Source of the DNA: Bacillota bacterium
GTDB taxonomy: Bacteria; Bacillota; Clostridia; Acetivibrionales; DTU013
Assembly: GCA_023409735.1 (NCBI GenBank)
Contig: JAEYRB010000045.1
Location: forward strand, 1 to 35,892
Length of the DNA stretch: 35,892 bases
Reading direction: 5' to 3'
The translations under genes and the position numbers were made by a program. Shown piece by piece: positions 8,050-17,351 of this stretch. The notes under the pieces were generated by a model. It worked only from the letters and a program-made list of their open reading frames with translations, did no database searches and was not told the origin of the DNA. Each line of letters opens with the position of its first letter. The first letter of the stretch is position 1.

Positions 8050-9030
8050 ATGGCAGAATTACGTTGGCATCCACTAATAAAGGATTGGGTAATGATAGCA
8101 TCTCACAGGCAGAACAGGCCTCAGATGCCAAAGGACTGGTGCCCGTTTTGTCCAGGTTCAGGAAAGGTACCTGATAATTATGATGTGTATAAATATGACA
8201 ATGATTTTCCTGCACTTTCGCAAACGCCTCCTACTCCGGATGATGTAGCAACAGATTTCTATAAAATGGATGAGGCATACGGAAAATGTGAGGTCATACT
8301 ATACTCACCGGAGCACACATCATCGCTGCATCAGTTTTCCATAGAACATATAGTTAAGATAATTGACCTTTGGACAGAAAGGTTTACTGAGCTAAAAAAG
8401 GATGAGAGGATCAAGTATATTTTCATTTTTGAGAATAGAGGTGAAATGGTAGGCGTTACTATGCCTCATCCCCATGGCCAGATTTACGGTTATCCGTTCG
8501 TACCAAAGAAGCTGCAACTGGAGCTGGAGTCCTGCAAGGAATATTATGAAGAAAAAGACAGCTGCTTGATTTGTGATATGCTAAAGGACGAGAAAAAGTC
8601 AGGTGACAGAGTCATATTCGAAAATGATGATTTTCTGGTATTCCTTCCGTTTTTCTCAGAGTATCCTTATGGAATGTATATTGCAGCAAAAAATCACAAG
8701 CAGAACCTGACACAGTTCAATGAACGGGAAAAGGAGAATCTTGCAAAAGCTCTTAAAGAGACTACAGGAACCTTAGATTCTCTGTTTGGCTTTACATTCC
8801 CGTATATGATGTGTATTCATCAGGACCCGGTTAACGGAGAGGACGCAAGCCAATACTATCACTTCCATATAGAGTTTTTCCCTCCTATGAGAGCGTCAAA
8901 CAAGCAGAAGTTCAACGCGTCAAGTGAGACCGGAGCATGGGCACATGCAAACCCCACGAAGCCTGAGGAAAAGGCTGTAGAATTGAGAGAAGCTCACGAG
9001 AGATTCCTTTTAAAGCTTAATAAGGACTAG
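8050..9030 (+). CDS. galT: Galactose-1-phosphate uridylyltransferase
   Basis: 326 residues from ATG 8050 behind GGAGG (8038-8042). Catalyses UDP-glucose + galactose-1-phosphate to UDP-galactose + glucose-1-phosphate, the second Leloir step, in the cytoplasm. Visible motifs: metal-binding CPFC (31-34), the catalytic HPHGQ (140-144) whose second histidine is uridylylated, and the C-terminal YYHFHIEFFPP. Length fits the HIT-superfamily GalT (type 1) rather than the longer Gram-positive GalT type. First gene of galT-galK-galE, divergent from the AraC regulator. Confidence 0.96.
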   Translation: MAELRWHPLIKDWVMIASHRQNRPQMPKDWCPFCPGSGKVPDNYDVYKYDNDFPALSQTPPTPDDVATDFYKMDEAYGKCEVILYSPEHTSSLHQFSIEHIVKIIDLWTERFTELKKDERIKYIFIFENRGEMVGVTMPHPHGQIYGYPFVPKKLQLELESCKEYYEEKDSCLICDMLKDEKKSGDRVIFENDDFLVFLPFFSEYPYGMYIAAKNHKQNLTQFNEREKENLAKALKETTGTLDSLFGFTFPYMMCIHQDPVNGEDASQYYHFHIEFFPPMRASNKQKFNASSETGAWAHANPTKPEEKAVELREAHERFLLKLNKD

Positions 9031-9081
9031 CTTTTGGATAGAACGTAGACATCTCAGCTGAGAGCAGCTTGTATGAAGAAG

Positions 9082-9109
9082 TAAAATGTAGAAAAAGACA
9101 TTTTATTTT
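9082..9109 (+). terminator. Weak AT-rich hairpin between galT and galK
   Basis: TAAAATGT (9082-9089) pairs with ACATTTTA (9098-9105), followed by TTTT. The stem is AT-only apart from one GC pair, so it is at best a leaky terminator or a processing site that could lower galK relative to galT. Confidence 0.35.
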
Positions 9110-9226
9110 GATATATAACTTATAAGAACAGATAATATGCTGCAAAAGATGGCATATAGGGAAAGATTGAATAAGATGGCTTTTTGCCGGATGTAAGCAA
9201 AATAATGTATAAAGGAGAAGTGTGTT

Positions 9227-10408
9227 ATGAACATTTCAGAACTTAAGGAAAAATTTCTGGAAATATACCATGGTACTGAGGATGGTATAAGAGTATTTTC
9301 ATCGCCTGGAAGGGTAAATCTTATAGGCGAGCATACTGACTACAATGGCGGCTATGTGTTTCCTGCGGCTCTGACGCTTTCATCAACTGTTATTGCAAGG
9401 CCGCGCGCTGACAGAAAAATGAATCTGATTGCAACTGATTTGGGAGTACTGGTAGAAGGCTCACTTGACACACTTGATGAATATAAGAAAATCAAATGGG
9501 GTAATTATCAGTTTGGTGTGGCTGATGAGCTGCAGAAGGCGGGTTATAAGCTGACAGGCTGTGACCTGCTCTACTATGATACTATACCTCTTGGCGCAGG
9601 CCTGTCATCATCTGCGGGAATTGAGGTCGTCACAGCTATAACGCTTGTTTCACTTGGGAATGCAGCTTTTGGATTGAATAAGCCAATAAATATGATCGAA
9701 ATGGCTCTTATTGGGCAGAAAGCTGAAAATAATTATGTGGGAGTGAACTGCGGCATAATGGATCAGTTTGCATCTGCTATGGGTAAGGTTGACCATGCAA
9801 TATTTCTCAACTGCAAGGATCTGAGCTACAAGCATGTACAGCTGAATCTCAGGGGATATAAGATAGTAATAGCAAACACAAATAAAAAGAGGGGCCTGGG
9901 TGAATCAAAGTACAATGAAAGAAGAAGCCAGTGCGAACAGGCCTTTGAAATATTGAAAAAATTTATACCGGAAGCTACCTGTTTGGGCGACATTTCTATG
10001 GAAAGCTTCAATAGGTATAAGCGTGAAATAAAGGATGAGATCATCCGAAACAGGGCTGAGCATGTTATTGCAGAGGATGACAGAGTACTTAAATCTATCG
10101 ATGCACTAATGAATGACGATATTGCATTATTCGGGCAGTATATGAATGCTTCGCATAATTCTCTGAGGGATCTGTACGAGGTTACCGGAAAAGAGCTTGA
10201 TACACTGGTGGAGGAAGCCCGCAGAATAGATGGAGTTGCCGGCTCAAGAATGACAGGTGCAGGCTTTGGAGGCTGCACTGTGAGTATAGTGAAGGATGAA
10301 GCTGTTGACACCTTTATCGACAGGGTAGGCAAGGAATATACCATCAAAGCAGGACTTGTACCAGCCTTCTATGTATCAGAAATAGGAGACGGCGGAAGAG
10401 AAATATAG
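9227..10408 (+). CDS. galK: Galactokinase
   Basis: 393 residues from ATG 9227 behind AAAGGAGAAG. A GHMP kinase that phosphorylates galactose to galactose-1-phosphate with ATP, the first Leloir kinase step. The family signature GRVNLIGEHTDYNGG lies at 28-42, the ATP-binding loop PLGAGLSSSAGIEV at about 121-134, and the third GHMP motif GSRMTGAGFGGCT at about 339-351. Length is normal for the family. It lies between galT and galE with gaps of 196 and 340 bases, so internal promoters are possible. Confidence 0.97.
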   Translation: MNISELKEKFLEIYHGTEDGIRVFSSPGRVNLIGEHTDYNGGYVFPAALTLSSTVIARPRADRKMNLIATDLGVLVEGSLDTLDEYKKIKWGNYQFGVADELQKAGYKLTGCDLLYYDTIPLGAGLSSSAGIEVVTAITLVSLGNAAFGLNKPINMIEMALIGQKAENNYVGVNCGIMDQFASAMGKVDHAIFLNCKDLSYKHVQLNLRGYKIVIANTNKKRGLGESKYNERRSQCEQAFEILKKFIPEATCLGDISMESFNRYKREIKDEIIRNRAEHVIAEDDRVLKSIDALMNDDIALFGQYMNASHNSLRDLYEVTGKELDTLVEEARRIDGVAGSRMTGAGFGGCTVSIVKDEAVDTFIDRVGKEYTIKAGLVPAFYVSEIGDGGREI

Positions 10409-10748
10409 CTTTGGGGTTTTCAAAGAAATTCATATGGTGTATTTTGGTAATTAATACATGCACAAAAGTATATGCAAAAATATGCTTATTAAAGCTCTGC
10501 GCTTGATAGAGAGCATGCTCACCTAGAGTATAAGCTGAAAGTATTTAGCTCTATTGCATAAAGTATATATTTAAAGCTGTGTACTAAGCCTACGATTATA
10601 AGCTACGGGCTAATGACAAATTATATCTCGTGTTAAACCTAGTGCTAAAGCTGCGGGATATAATATGCGTTAATTAATGTACGCTTAATATAAAGTAATG
10701 ATATTCAATAAAGCAGGTTTCAAAGAATATACGTGAGGGGGCGAAGTT
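10409..10748. other. galK-galE intergenic region, AT-rich
   Basis: 340 bases without a gene. The sequence is AT-rich and contains several scattered AAGCT-type words at irregular spacing and a 10-base word TAATATGCGT near 10663 that also occurs near 32556. I see no convincing terminator or consensus promoter. Confidence 0.5.
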
Positions 10749-11750
10749 ATGTCAATTTTAGTTACCGGCGGAGCCGGATATATCGGCAGCCATACATTGA
10801 TGGAGCTTATTAATGCTAATGAAGATGTTGTTGTAGTTGATAATCTTCAGAAGGGCCACAAGGCGGGGATAAAGGGAGGAAGGTTTTATCAGGGCGACCT
10901 GAGGGACGAAGAATTTCTAGACAGAGTATTTAAAGAAAATAATATAGAAGAGGTTGTAAATTTCGCGGCAGATTCACTTGTTGGAGAGAGTGTGTCAGAT
11001 CCGCTGAAGTATTACAATAACAATATGGTATCTTCATTTCGGCTTCTCGGTAAAATGAAGGACTATGGGGTGAAGCGGATTGTGTTTTCATCTACTGCGG
11101 CTGTCTACGGGGAGCCTGAAAATGTTCCTATACTTGAAAATGATAAGACATTTCCTACAAACCCCTACGGTGAGACAAAGCTGTCAATAGAAAAAGTCCT
11201 CAAATGGGCTGATAATGCTTATGGTATAAAGTATGTTTCTCTTAGATACTTTAATGCAGCAGGAGCACATATAAGCGGTGAAATCGGTGAGGATCACAGT
11301 CCTGAAAGCCATCTGATACCTATAGTGCTACAGGCGGCTTTAGGTAAAAGAGGGGCTGTTTCAATATTCGGGGATGATTACAACACTCCTGACGGAAGCT
11401 GCATAAGGGATTATGTTCATGTTACAGATCTGGCACAAGCACATATACTTGCACTTAAGAGCTTGAGGGCAGGCAGCCAGAGCCGCATTTTCAACCTAGG
11501 AAATGGAAAGGGCTTTTCCGTTAAGGAGGTCGTGCAGATTGCGCGTGAAGTTACAGGAGTTAACATTAAGGCAAATATTGTACCAAGAAGAGCCGGTGAT
11601 CCTGCTGTACTTGTTGCTTCATCAGACAAGATACGTGAAGAGCTTCACTGGGAACCGAAGTATAATGAATTATCAACAATAATAGGCACAGCCTGGAATT
11701 GGCATAAGAATCATCCTGACGGATATGGAGATGGAAAATATACGTTTTAA
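10749..11750 (+). CDS. galE: UDP-glucose 4-epimerase
   Basis: 333 residues from ATG 10749 behind GAGGGGGCG. An extended short-chain dehydrogenase that interconverts UDP-galactose and UDP-glucose with bound NAD, completing the Leloir pathway. Rossmann motif GGAGYIGSH at 7-15, serine-rich FSSTAAVYGE at 113-122, catalytic Tyr140-xxx-Lys144 in NPYGETK, and RYFNAAGAH. Full length for the family. Last gene of the galactose cluster; a dispersed repeat (11781-11834) and a terminator (11876-11912) follow. Confidence 0.97.
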   Translation: MSILVTGGAGYIGSHTLMELINANEDVVVVDNLQKGHKAGIKGGRFYQGDLRDEEFLDRVFKENNIEEVVNFAADSLVGESVSDPLKYYNNNMVSSFRLLGKMKDYGVKRIVFSSTAAVYGEPENVPILENDKTFPTNPYGETKLSIEKVLKWADNAYGIKYVSLRYFNAAGAHISGEIGEDHSPESHLIPIVLQAALGKRGAVSIFGDDYNTPDGSCIRDYVHVTDLAQAHILALKSLRAGSQSRIFNLGNGKGFSVKEVVQIAREVTGVNIKANIVPRRAGDPAVLVASSDKIREELHWEPKYNELSTIIGTAWNWHKNHPDGYGDGKYTF

Positions 11751-11780
11751 TAGTAAATATTAAGGTGCCATGGGAGCTGA

Positions 11781-11834
11781 TGTGCAATGACGAAACCGAA
11801 GCTTCATTTGCAAGAGCTATTCTTACATTGCACA
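11781..11834 (+). repeat. 3'-end dispersed repeat, copy T1 (after galE)
   Basis: Terminal arms TGTGCAATG (11781-11789) and CATTGCACA (11826-11834) are perfect inverted repeats. Between them lies a core (ACGAAACCGAAGCTTCATTTGCAAGAGC, here cited in two parts: ACGAAACCGAAGC and TTCATTTGCAAGAGC) that matches a second copy at 21063-21110 at about 26 of 29 positions. It starts 31 bases after the galE stop. Confidence 0.7.
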
Positions 11835-11875
11835 ACAACTCCGTCGACTTCCTTGAAACTAAAAGACAAGTACCT

Positions 11876-11912
11876 GGTATATACCTTAATTTCGGGTGTA
11901 TGCCTTTTTTTT
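11876..11912 (+). terminator. Terminator of galE
   Basis: GGTATATACC (11876-11885) pairs with GGTGTATGCC (11895-11904) through 10 pairs including two G-T wobbles, followed by eight T residues. Confidence 0.85.
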
Positions 11913-12269
11913 AGTTTTACAATATGATAGAATTCAAATACTTGATATGAAGATAGAATAATACGATGCAATATAATGTGATAAAAATATAACAAGCAAA
12001 ATTAATAAAGGACAAAGTAGTGTAACACAAGATATATTTTGGTAAAAACTTTAGAATGTTATATGGTGTAGTGAAAGAATCACGTGTAAAAATAACATTA
12101 ACTAACAATGTGGCAAGAAATTTATTATAGCAAAAATTGCGCGAGGACAAATAGGTAGAACTAATTTTATGGAGAATAAGTAATCAAGACTAATGAGATA
12201 ACAGATTAGTAACTTGAAGCAGTTGCTGAGATAGGAAACAGACTTTAATTATTTCGGAGGAGATTATAG
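11913..12269. other. AT-rich intergenic region upstream of the methyltransferase gene
   Basis: About 357 very AT-rich bases with no gene I can support. Short open frames on the minus strand here have low-complexity translations and no ribosome binding sites. The promoter of the next gene must lie here, but I cannot pick one with confidence. Confidence 0.5.
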
Positions 12270-13133
12270 ATGCTGCTTGCTGAAAATTGGAAGGAATATG
12301 AGCTTATTGATACAGGTGCGGGTGAAAAGCTTGAACGCTGGGGCAAGTATATTTTAAGAAGACCTGATCCCCAGGCTATATGGCCAATTGCGGGAGATGT
12401 AAAGCTATGGTCAAGGCTTGATGCGCACTATCACAGGAGCAGCAGCGGTGGAGGAAGCTGGGAGTATATTAACAGGTTGCCCGAACGTTGGACTGTAAAA
12501 TATGGCGAGCTGGCGTTTTATGTGGAGCCCACAGGCTTCAAGCATACAGGTTTGTTCCCGGAGCAAGCTGTAAACTGGTCCTGGATGGAGGATAAAATAA
12601 AGGCTTCAGGCAGAAAAATCAGCGTCCTGAACCTATTTGCCTATACGGGCGGAGCCACTGTTGCTACGGCTCATGCCGGAGCTGAGGTATGCCATGTAGA
12701 TGCATCTAAGGGAATGGTCAACAGGGCTAAGGAAAATATTGCACTATCAGGGTTGTCTGAAAGGCCTGTGAGGTTTATTGTTGATGATGTAGTAAAATTC
12801 GTAAATCGCGAGAACAGACGCGGCAGAAAATATGATGCTGTAATAATGGATCCCCCGTCTTATGGCAGAGGACCTAATGGGGAGCTTTGGAAAATTGAAG
12901 ATGAGCTTTATGGGCTGATCTCTCTTTGCATTGATATACTTACACCTGACCCGCTGTTCTTTTTGGTCAATTCATATACAACCGGTCTTTCACCGATAGT
13001 TATAGGAAATATGCTGAGACTGTCTATGCAGAAAAAGTTCGGCGGCAATGTAAATGCAGACGAGGTCGGCCTCAGGGCATCCTCCTCCGGACTTGTGCTT
13101 CCTTGTGGAGCTGCAGGCAGGTGGGAGAAGTAA
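12270..13133 (+). CDS. Class I SAM-dependent methyltransferase, RlmI/COG1092-like
   Basis: 287 residues from ATG 12270 behind GGAGGAG. SAM-binding motif I is NLFAYTGGAT (121-130), with an acidic motif II in CHVDASKG (141-148) and the catalytic-type motif IV DPPSYGRG (194-201). These features match the COG1092 group that includes rRNA (cytosine-C5) methyltransferases, but without the N-terminal PUA domain of RlmI. RNA as substrate is an inference, supported by its overlap with a pseudouridine synthase gene (TAATG). Confidence 0.85.
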   Translation: MLLAENWKEYELIDTGAGEKLERWGKYILRRPDPQAIWPIAGDVKLWSRLDAHYHRSSSGGGSWEYINRLPERWTVKYGELAFYVEPTGFKHTGLFPEQAVNWSWMEDKIKASGRKISVLNLFAYTGGATVATAHAGAEVCHVDASKGMVNRAKENIALSGLSERPVRFIVDDVVKFVNRENRRGRKYDAVIMDPPSYGRGPNGELWKIEDELYGLISLCIDILTPDPLFFLVNSYTTGLSPIVIGNMLRLSMQKKFGGNVNADEVGLRASSSGLVLPCGAAGRWEK

Positions 13134-13834
13134 TGCAGACAGAAAGGGGTATGTGTAAAATACACTTATTATACGAGGATAATCATCTGCTTGTAGTGGA
13201 GAAGCCGCCTAATATGCTTACACAAAGTGACAGTACAGGCGATGACGACCTGCTTTCCGCTCTTAAGGAGAATATACGGATAAGATATAATAAGCCCGGT
13301 AATGTTTACTTGGGCCTGGTACACAGGCTTGACAGACCGGTAGGAGGTGCGATGGTCTTTGCCAAAACCTCAAAGGCTGCTGCACGGTTGTCTGAGCAGA
13401 TAAGAAAAAACGAGCTTGATAAGCAGTACCTTGCTGTAGTCTTTGGTCGACCGGAGAAGCCTTCAGGTACATTAGTCAATTTTCTCTCCAAGGATGAGGC
13501 CACTAATACGGTAAGAGTAGTCGATGGTACTGAGGTAGGGAAAAAGGCATCTCTTGAGTATAAGGTGTTGGATTTTTCTCAGGGAATGTCGCTTATAAAA
13601 ATAAAGCTGCATACAGGCCGATCGCATCAGATACGGGTACAGCTGTCGGCGATAGGCCATCCGCTTTACGGCGATCAGAAGTATGGCAGGGGCCTTAATA
13701 AACCGGGAATGCAGCTTGCGCTCTGGTCTGTGGAGATAGGCTTCATGCATCCGACACTTAAGCAGTTCCAAAGTTATAAATCTGTGCCTCCTGATATTTA
13801 CCCATGGAATTTGTTTAACGCTAAGTATTTATAA
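13133..13834 (+). CDS. RluA-family pseudouridine synthase
   Basis: 233 residues from ATG 13133, which overlaps the previous stop (TAATG) and has GGTGGGAG (13121-13128) as ribosome binding site. Residues 10-25 (IHLLYEDNHLLVVEKP) open the catalytic domain. The RluA signature GLVHRLDRPVGG (61-72) contains the catalytic Asp67. The later stretch LHTGRSHQIRVQLSAIGHPLYGD is also diagnostic. There is no N-terminal S4 domain, so it resembles the short RluA/YlyB-like forms. It converts uridine to pseudouridine in rRNA or tRNA; the site is unknown. Coupled to the methyltransferase, forming an RNA-modification pair. Confidence 0.92.
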   Translation: MQTERGMCKIHLLYEDNHLLVVEKPPNMLTQSDSTGDDDLLSALKENIRIRYNKPGNVYLGLVHRLDRPVGGAMVFAKTSKAAARLSEQIRKNELDKQYLAVVFGRPEKPSGTLVNFLSKDEATNTVRVVDGTEVGKKASLEYKVLDFSQGMSLIKIKLHTGRSHQIRVQLSAIGHPLYGDQKYGRGLNKPGMQLALWSVEIGFMHPTLKQFQSYKSVPPDIYPWNLFNAKYL

Positions 13835-14237
13835 GTGTGGTCAGGAACTTGATATCATTTAGAGCTAAACCTTAGCGCAGAGCTATTTAAGGAATCATAT
13901 CAGTTGACAAAAAATGATACAAGAAGATTTAAACCTATGGTGTTTACAAACAAACTGCTGTAGTATAATATAATAATATAAGCAGACATACAAGTACATA
14001 ATGTAAGTGCAACAAATAGTTAGTAATAGCAGTATGGTAGAGAATGATACAATTGCATGTATAAAAGACAAATGTCAATAGTAATTATTGCAGGAACAAA
14101 TTTCAATAGTAGATATTGCTGTAAAACAGAAAATTTACTAACAGTAGATTTAGAAAGCAACACATAACATCTAACCAAAGTATACAAAAGATTACACTGC
14201 AGCGGCAAATTAGAATAATACATAATAGCAGGTATAT
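13835..14237. other. AT-rich intergenic region before the MFS gene, with a candidate promoter
   Basis: About 400 AT-rich bases without a gene. TTTACA (13943-13948) is followed 15 bases later by TATAAT (13964-13969), a somewhat short spacing; TTGACA also occurs at 13903-13908 without a good -10. If used, the leader of the MFS gene would be over 250 bases long. Confidence 0.4.
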
Positions 14238-15593
14238 ATGCATAGTAAAATTTTTAGAGAAACTTTTTTTAGTACCAAACCACTTGAGCCGCACGATTAT
14301 GAGACAAGCAGAAGAATATCCATCTTGGAGGGCTGTTCTGCAAGAGCAGTCTTTAATTTGACCAGTGGAGCATTTCTTGCCGGATATGCAAGCTTTTTGG
14401 GCTCAGATGATGCTTTTAATGGAATCATAGGCGCTATGCCTGTATTAGCAGGAATAATAGCGCTTTTTTCACCTATATATTTCGAAAAAAGGGCAAAACG
14501 TAAGCTGCAGGTTACGTTTTTAAATTTCCTGCATAGGTTTATTCTTGGATTGATGGTGGTTGTACCATTGATTGCCTCGGGAAAATCTGCCAGGCTTATC
14601 CTTCTTGCATTAATGTACCTAACCGCGAATCTTTTCATTGCATTTGCCAATCCTGCAGGAAACGGTATCCTGATAGATCTGACACCTGAAAATATCAGGG
14701 GAAGGTATTTTGGAAAACGAGAATCATGCCTTCTGGCAATAGGAACCGTTTTTTCACTGGTGTTTGGCAGTGTGCTGGATAAATTCAGAGCTGATGGTAA
14801 TGAATATGGCGGCTTTGTCATGATGTTTTCAGTAATACTTGCACTTTCCTTTGCCGATGGTTTCTTGTGGTCAAAAATAAAAGAACCCTACAAAGCCAAG
14901 AAAAAATCTAACTTTACTATTAAACAGGTAATAACTATTCCATTGAAAAATTCGGGTTTCAGGAAAATTCTTGTTTTCTTTGTACTATACAATATTGGAC
15001 TGCAAATTGGAGGACCATTTTTCTCTGTTTATATGGTAACAGGTTTGAAGCTGGATTACACCTATATAACCATAGTCGGTATGATGAGTACTGTGGTAAA
15101 TGTGCTGCTGGTTCGTGTTTGGGGAAGAATTGCAGATCGCAAATCATGGAGCTTTGTCCTTAAAAATTCAGTTATGATGCTGGGAATAACACATGCGTTG
15201 TGGATCTTTGTTAACCCAGGAACCGCATTTTTATTGGTTCCAATCCTTCATATTACAAGTGGAGCATCTTGGGCAGGTATAGGCATTTCAACCTTCAATA
15301 TACAATTTGTTTTTTCTCCTGAAGACGGCAGAACCGTGTATATAGGTTTCAATGCGGCATTAGGCGGAATAATGGGATTTTTCGGTACATTGGCAGGTTC
15401 TCTTCTGCTTGGCATTTTTGAGTATACAAATCCAAGCATTGGGGGGATGGAGTTCAGCGGAATGCAAATATTGTTCGGACTATCGGGAATACTGCTGCTA
15501 GTGTCCTCTGCCTATGCAAATTTCTTTATAAAGCAGGCTTCAACACAGGTTAGCAAAGCTGATGCCGGTAAAAACAAAGCAGAAACAATGTAG
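14238..15593 (+). CDS. Major facilitator superfamily transporter
   Basis: 451 residues from ATG 14238; the ribosome binding site is weak (GCAGGT), so the start is less certain than for its neighbours. About 12 hydrophobic segments alternate with short loops. Cytoplasmic loops carry the basic motif FEKRAKRKLQ between helices 2 and 3 and the loop RGRYFGKRES between helices 4 and 5, as in drug- or sugar-type MFS carriers. The substrate is unknown. It is convergent with the TPR gene downstream. A hairpin overlaps the stop codon (15578-15608). Confidence 0.85.
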   Translation: MHSKIFRETFFSTKPLEPHDYETSRRISILEGCSARAVFNLTSGAFLAGYASFLGSDDAFNGIIGAMPVLAGIIALFSPIYFEKRAKRKLQVTFLNFLHRFILGLMVVVPLIASGKSARLILLALMYLTANLFIAFANPAGNGILIDLTPENIRGRYFGKRESCLLAIGTVFSLVFGSVLDKFRADGNEYGGFVMMFSVILALSFADGFLWSKIKEPYKAKKKSNFTIKQVITIPLKNSGFRKILVFFVLYNIGLQIGGPFFSVYMVTGLKLDYTYITIVGMMSTVVNVLLVRVWGRIADRKSWSFVLKNSVMMLGITHALWIFVNPGTAFLLVPILHITSGASWAGIGISTFNIQFVFSPEDGRTVYIGFNAALGGIMGFFGTLAGSLLLGIFEYTNPSIGGMEFSGMQILFGLSGILLLVSSAYANFFIKQASTQVSKADAGKNKAETM

Positions 15594-15612
15594 TCATTTG
15601 CTTCTGCTCTTT
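15578..15612 (+). terminator. Hairpin overlapping the MFS stop codon
   Basis: AGCAGAAACAATG (15578-15590) pairs with CATTTGCTTCTGCT (15595-15608) with one bulge and one wobble; the stop codon TAG lies in the loop. It is followed by CTCTTTAG, a poor T run, so it is a modest terminator candidate. Confidence 0.45.
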
Positions 15613-15865
15613 AGTTTGCTATTAATGATCTGTTACTTATGTTATTGTTGACCGCAATTGATGCTACCCCTCGTTTTTGCTATTGTCCTTTGCCTAGATT
15701 ATGCTTCTTGCAAGCGTTACTGATTATCGCTTATGTTATTGCTTCTTGTATATGCTAGAACTCGTCGTTTATGTTATTGCTCCATAAATGTGTTACTACT
15801 TATAGCTTACTTTACTGATTGGCGCTTATATTTATTGCTACTTGCTTCATTACAACTCGTCGCAA
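15613..15865. repeat. Low-complexity, G-poor stretch with repeated TTATGTTATTG words
   Basis: Between the convergent MFS and TPR genes the plus strand is poor in G. TTATGTTATTG recurs exactly (about 15637, 15732 and 15769) with a further variant near 15829. The spacing is irregular and I see no coding potential. It looks like a degenerate minisatellite. Confidence 0.45.
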
Positions 15866-16681
15866 CTACTCCTCACCAAGTTCACTTAGCTTTTTCTCAA
15901 TTTCTTCTTTGCTAATGGTGCTAAGATATGAGAACTTGAAATCCAGAGCTTTCTTCATCATATCTACCGCCGCTTGCGTATCGTCTAATGCAGCAAGCAC
16001 CAGACCGTAATTGTAGTATGGCTCGGGAAATGAAGGAGACTGGGATATCAATGGTTCATATATCTCCTTGGCCTTATCATTCATTCCAAGCAGGTAGTAG
16101 TTTTGTCCCAGATTATCCAGAATTATTTTATCAGTAGAGTTGTACTCGTGAGCTTCAAGGTTAAATTTCAAAGCCTTTTCCAAATCACCCTGGGCGATCA
16201 GCAAATATCCAAGGCTGCCATATACTGAAGTGGTCTTGTATGTCAGCATGACCTCTTCAAGCATAGCCACGGCAGCATCTATATTTCCTTTTTTCCATAA
16301 TGCCAGCGCTAGATTTGATTTTACATATGAAGCGTCATCACTGTTAAGGTTCTTCTTCAGCAGGCTCTGAAGTATTTCTTCAGCTTCCTTGGGCTGACCG
16401 CTTTTTAGCAGAAGATACGCATATGATACAGAGGTCTTTGTGTTGGACTTGTTTGTAGAATAAGCCTTCTTAAACCATTTCAGAGCCTTATCCATATCTT
16501 TTTTTCCATAATTTCGTGATCCTATTACAGAATATATAAGGGTTCTTGAAGAATAAACAATGATAGCGATGTAAATTAAAGCTGCGGCAATACCATACCA
16601 AATGTTTATTTTACCGGCAATAATTATTACTGCGATAGGAAGAAGAAAACCAATGAGCAGTTTTATAATACTATTTTTCAT
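15866..16681 (-). CDS. Membrane-anchored TPR-repeat protein
   Basis: 271 residues, ATG at 16679-16681 with AGGAAAT ribosome binding site. Two hydrophobic segments at the N-terminus (about residues 7-23 and 28-45) anchor the protein. The rest is made of TPR units of about 34 residues, for example YGKKDMDKALKWFKKAYSTN, KSGQPKEAEEILQSLLKKN, AQGDLEKALKFNLEAHEYN and LLGMNDKAKEIYEPLISQSP. TPR proteins mediate protein-protein contacts; no partner is evident. Single gene, divergent from the pheST leader. Confidence 0.85.
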   Translation of the reverse strand: MKNSIIKLLIGFLLPIAVIIIAGKINIWYGIAAALIYIAIIVYSSRTLIYSVIGSRNYGKKDMDKALKWFKKAYSTNKSNTKTSVSYAYLLLKSGQPKEAEEILQSLLKKNLNSDDASYVKSNLALALWKKGNIDAAVAMLEEVMLTYKTTSVYGSLGYLLIAQGDLEKALKFNLEAHEYNSTDKIILDNLGQNYYLLGMNDKAKEIYEPLISQSPSFPEPYYNYGLVLAALDDTQAAVDMMKKALDFKFSYLSTISKEEIEKKLSELGEE

Positions 16682-16926
16682 ATTTCCTCCAGAAAGCTTT
16701 ATTTAATGAAGTAAGGATGGTACAAAATCCATATAACGCTAAATTTATTATAAACTATAGAATCGCAAAAATGCAAATTTCCAATATAAATATGATAATT
16801 TAGAATTCTCGGAGCAAGATGGGCACAAAATGCAAAAATATCAAGCATAAGGTGGGGCAAGTCAAATATAAAAGCTGCAGGCTTATAAGAGATTTGAAAA
16901 AAGACAGAAAAAATTTGCCGCAATGG

Positions 16927-16956
16927 TTGATATTCTCGCTGCTTCGGTGATATAAT
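16927..16956 (+). promoter_or_regulatory. Promoter of the pheST T-box transcript
   Basis: TTGATA (16927-16932), an 18-base spacer and TATAAT (16951-16956). Transcription would start near 16963, about 25 bases before the first conserved T-box helix. Confidence 0.8.
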
Positions 16957-16962
16957 AATCTC

Positions 16963-17318
16963 AATATAGCATTAAATAAAAGCTATGAAGGAGAAAAGTA
17001 ACCGGTATCGGACTTTAAAGAGAAGAATTGTCTGCGGCTGAAAGCAGTTCTATTGTTCCAAGTCGGTGAAGTTCCCTCCGGAGCTGCTTTCTGAAAGGTA
17101 TGTACCCAGAGAGTCGCCAGATAAAAATATTACAGGCGGCTGAAGGACATTAGGTAGGAGATGCCGGCACCTGGCCGTTAACGTACAGGGCGTGATAATT
17201 ATAGACTGTGCTGTATGCATAGATGATGTTGCGTTTGAGAGCCCGCAAAAGCGGGAATTCGGGTGGTACCGCGGAGATTAGGCCTTCGTCCCTTACATGG
17301 GATTGAAGGCTTTATTTA
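16963..17318 (+). promoter_or_regulatory. T-box leader (tRNA-Phe-responsive) of pheST
   Basis: The T-box core GGGTGGTACCGCGG lies at 17261-17274, preceded by a GCCCGC/GCGGGA antiterminator-side hairpin (17241-17255). It is followed by the terminator stem GCCTTCGTCCC (17282-17292) with GGGATTGAAGGC (17299-17310) and TTTATTTA. Stem I lies within about 16985-17145; one of its helices is GAAAGCAG (17040-17047) with CTGCTTTC (17084-17091). A UUC specifier is expected for Phe and a TTC occurs at 17089-17091, but I cannot fix the specifier loop by eye. Uncharged tRNA-Phe would stabilise the antiterminator and allow pheST transcription. Confidence 0.93.
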
Positions 17319-17351
17319 TGGCTAAAAATGATTATTAAGGAGGACAGCATA

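Noticed and set aside
10493..10660. Recurring AAGCT-type words between galK and galE as a tandem regulatory array
   Set aside because: The spacing is irregular and the flanking bases do not align, so it is not better than chance composition.
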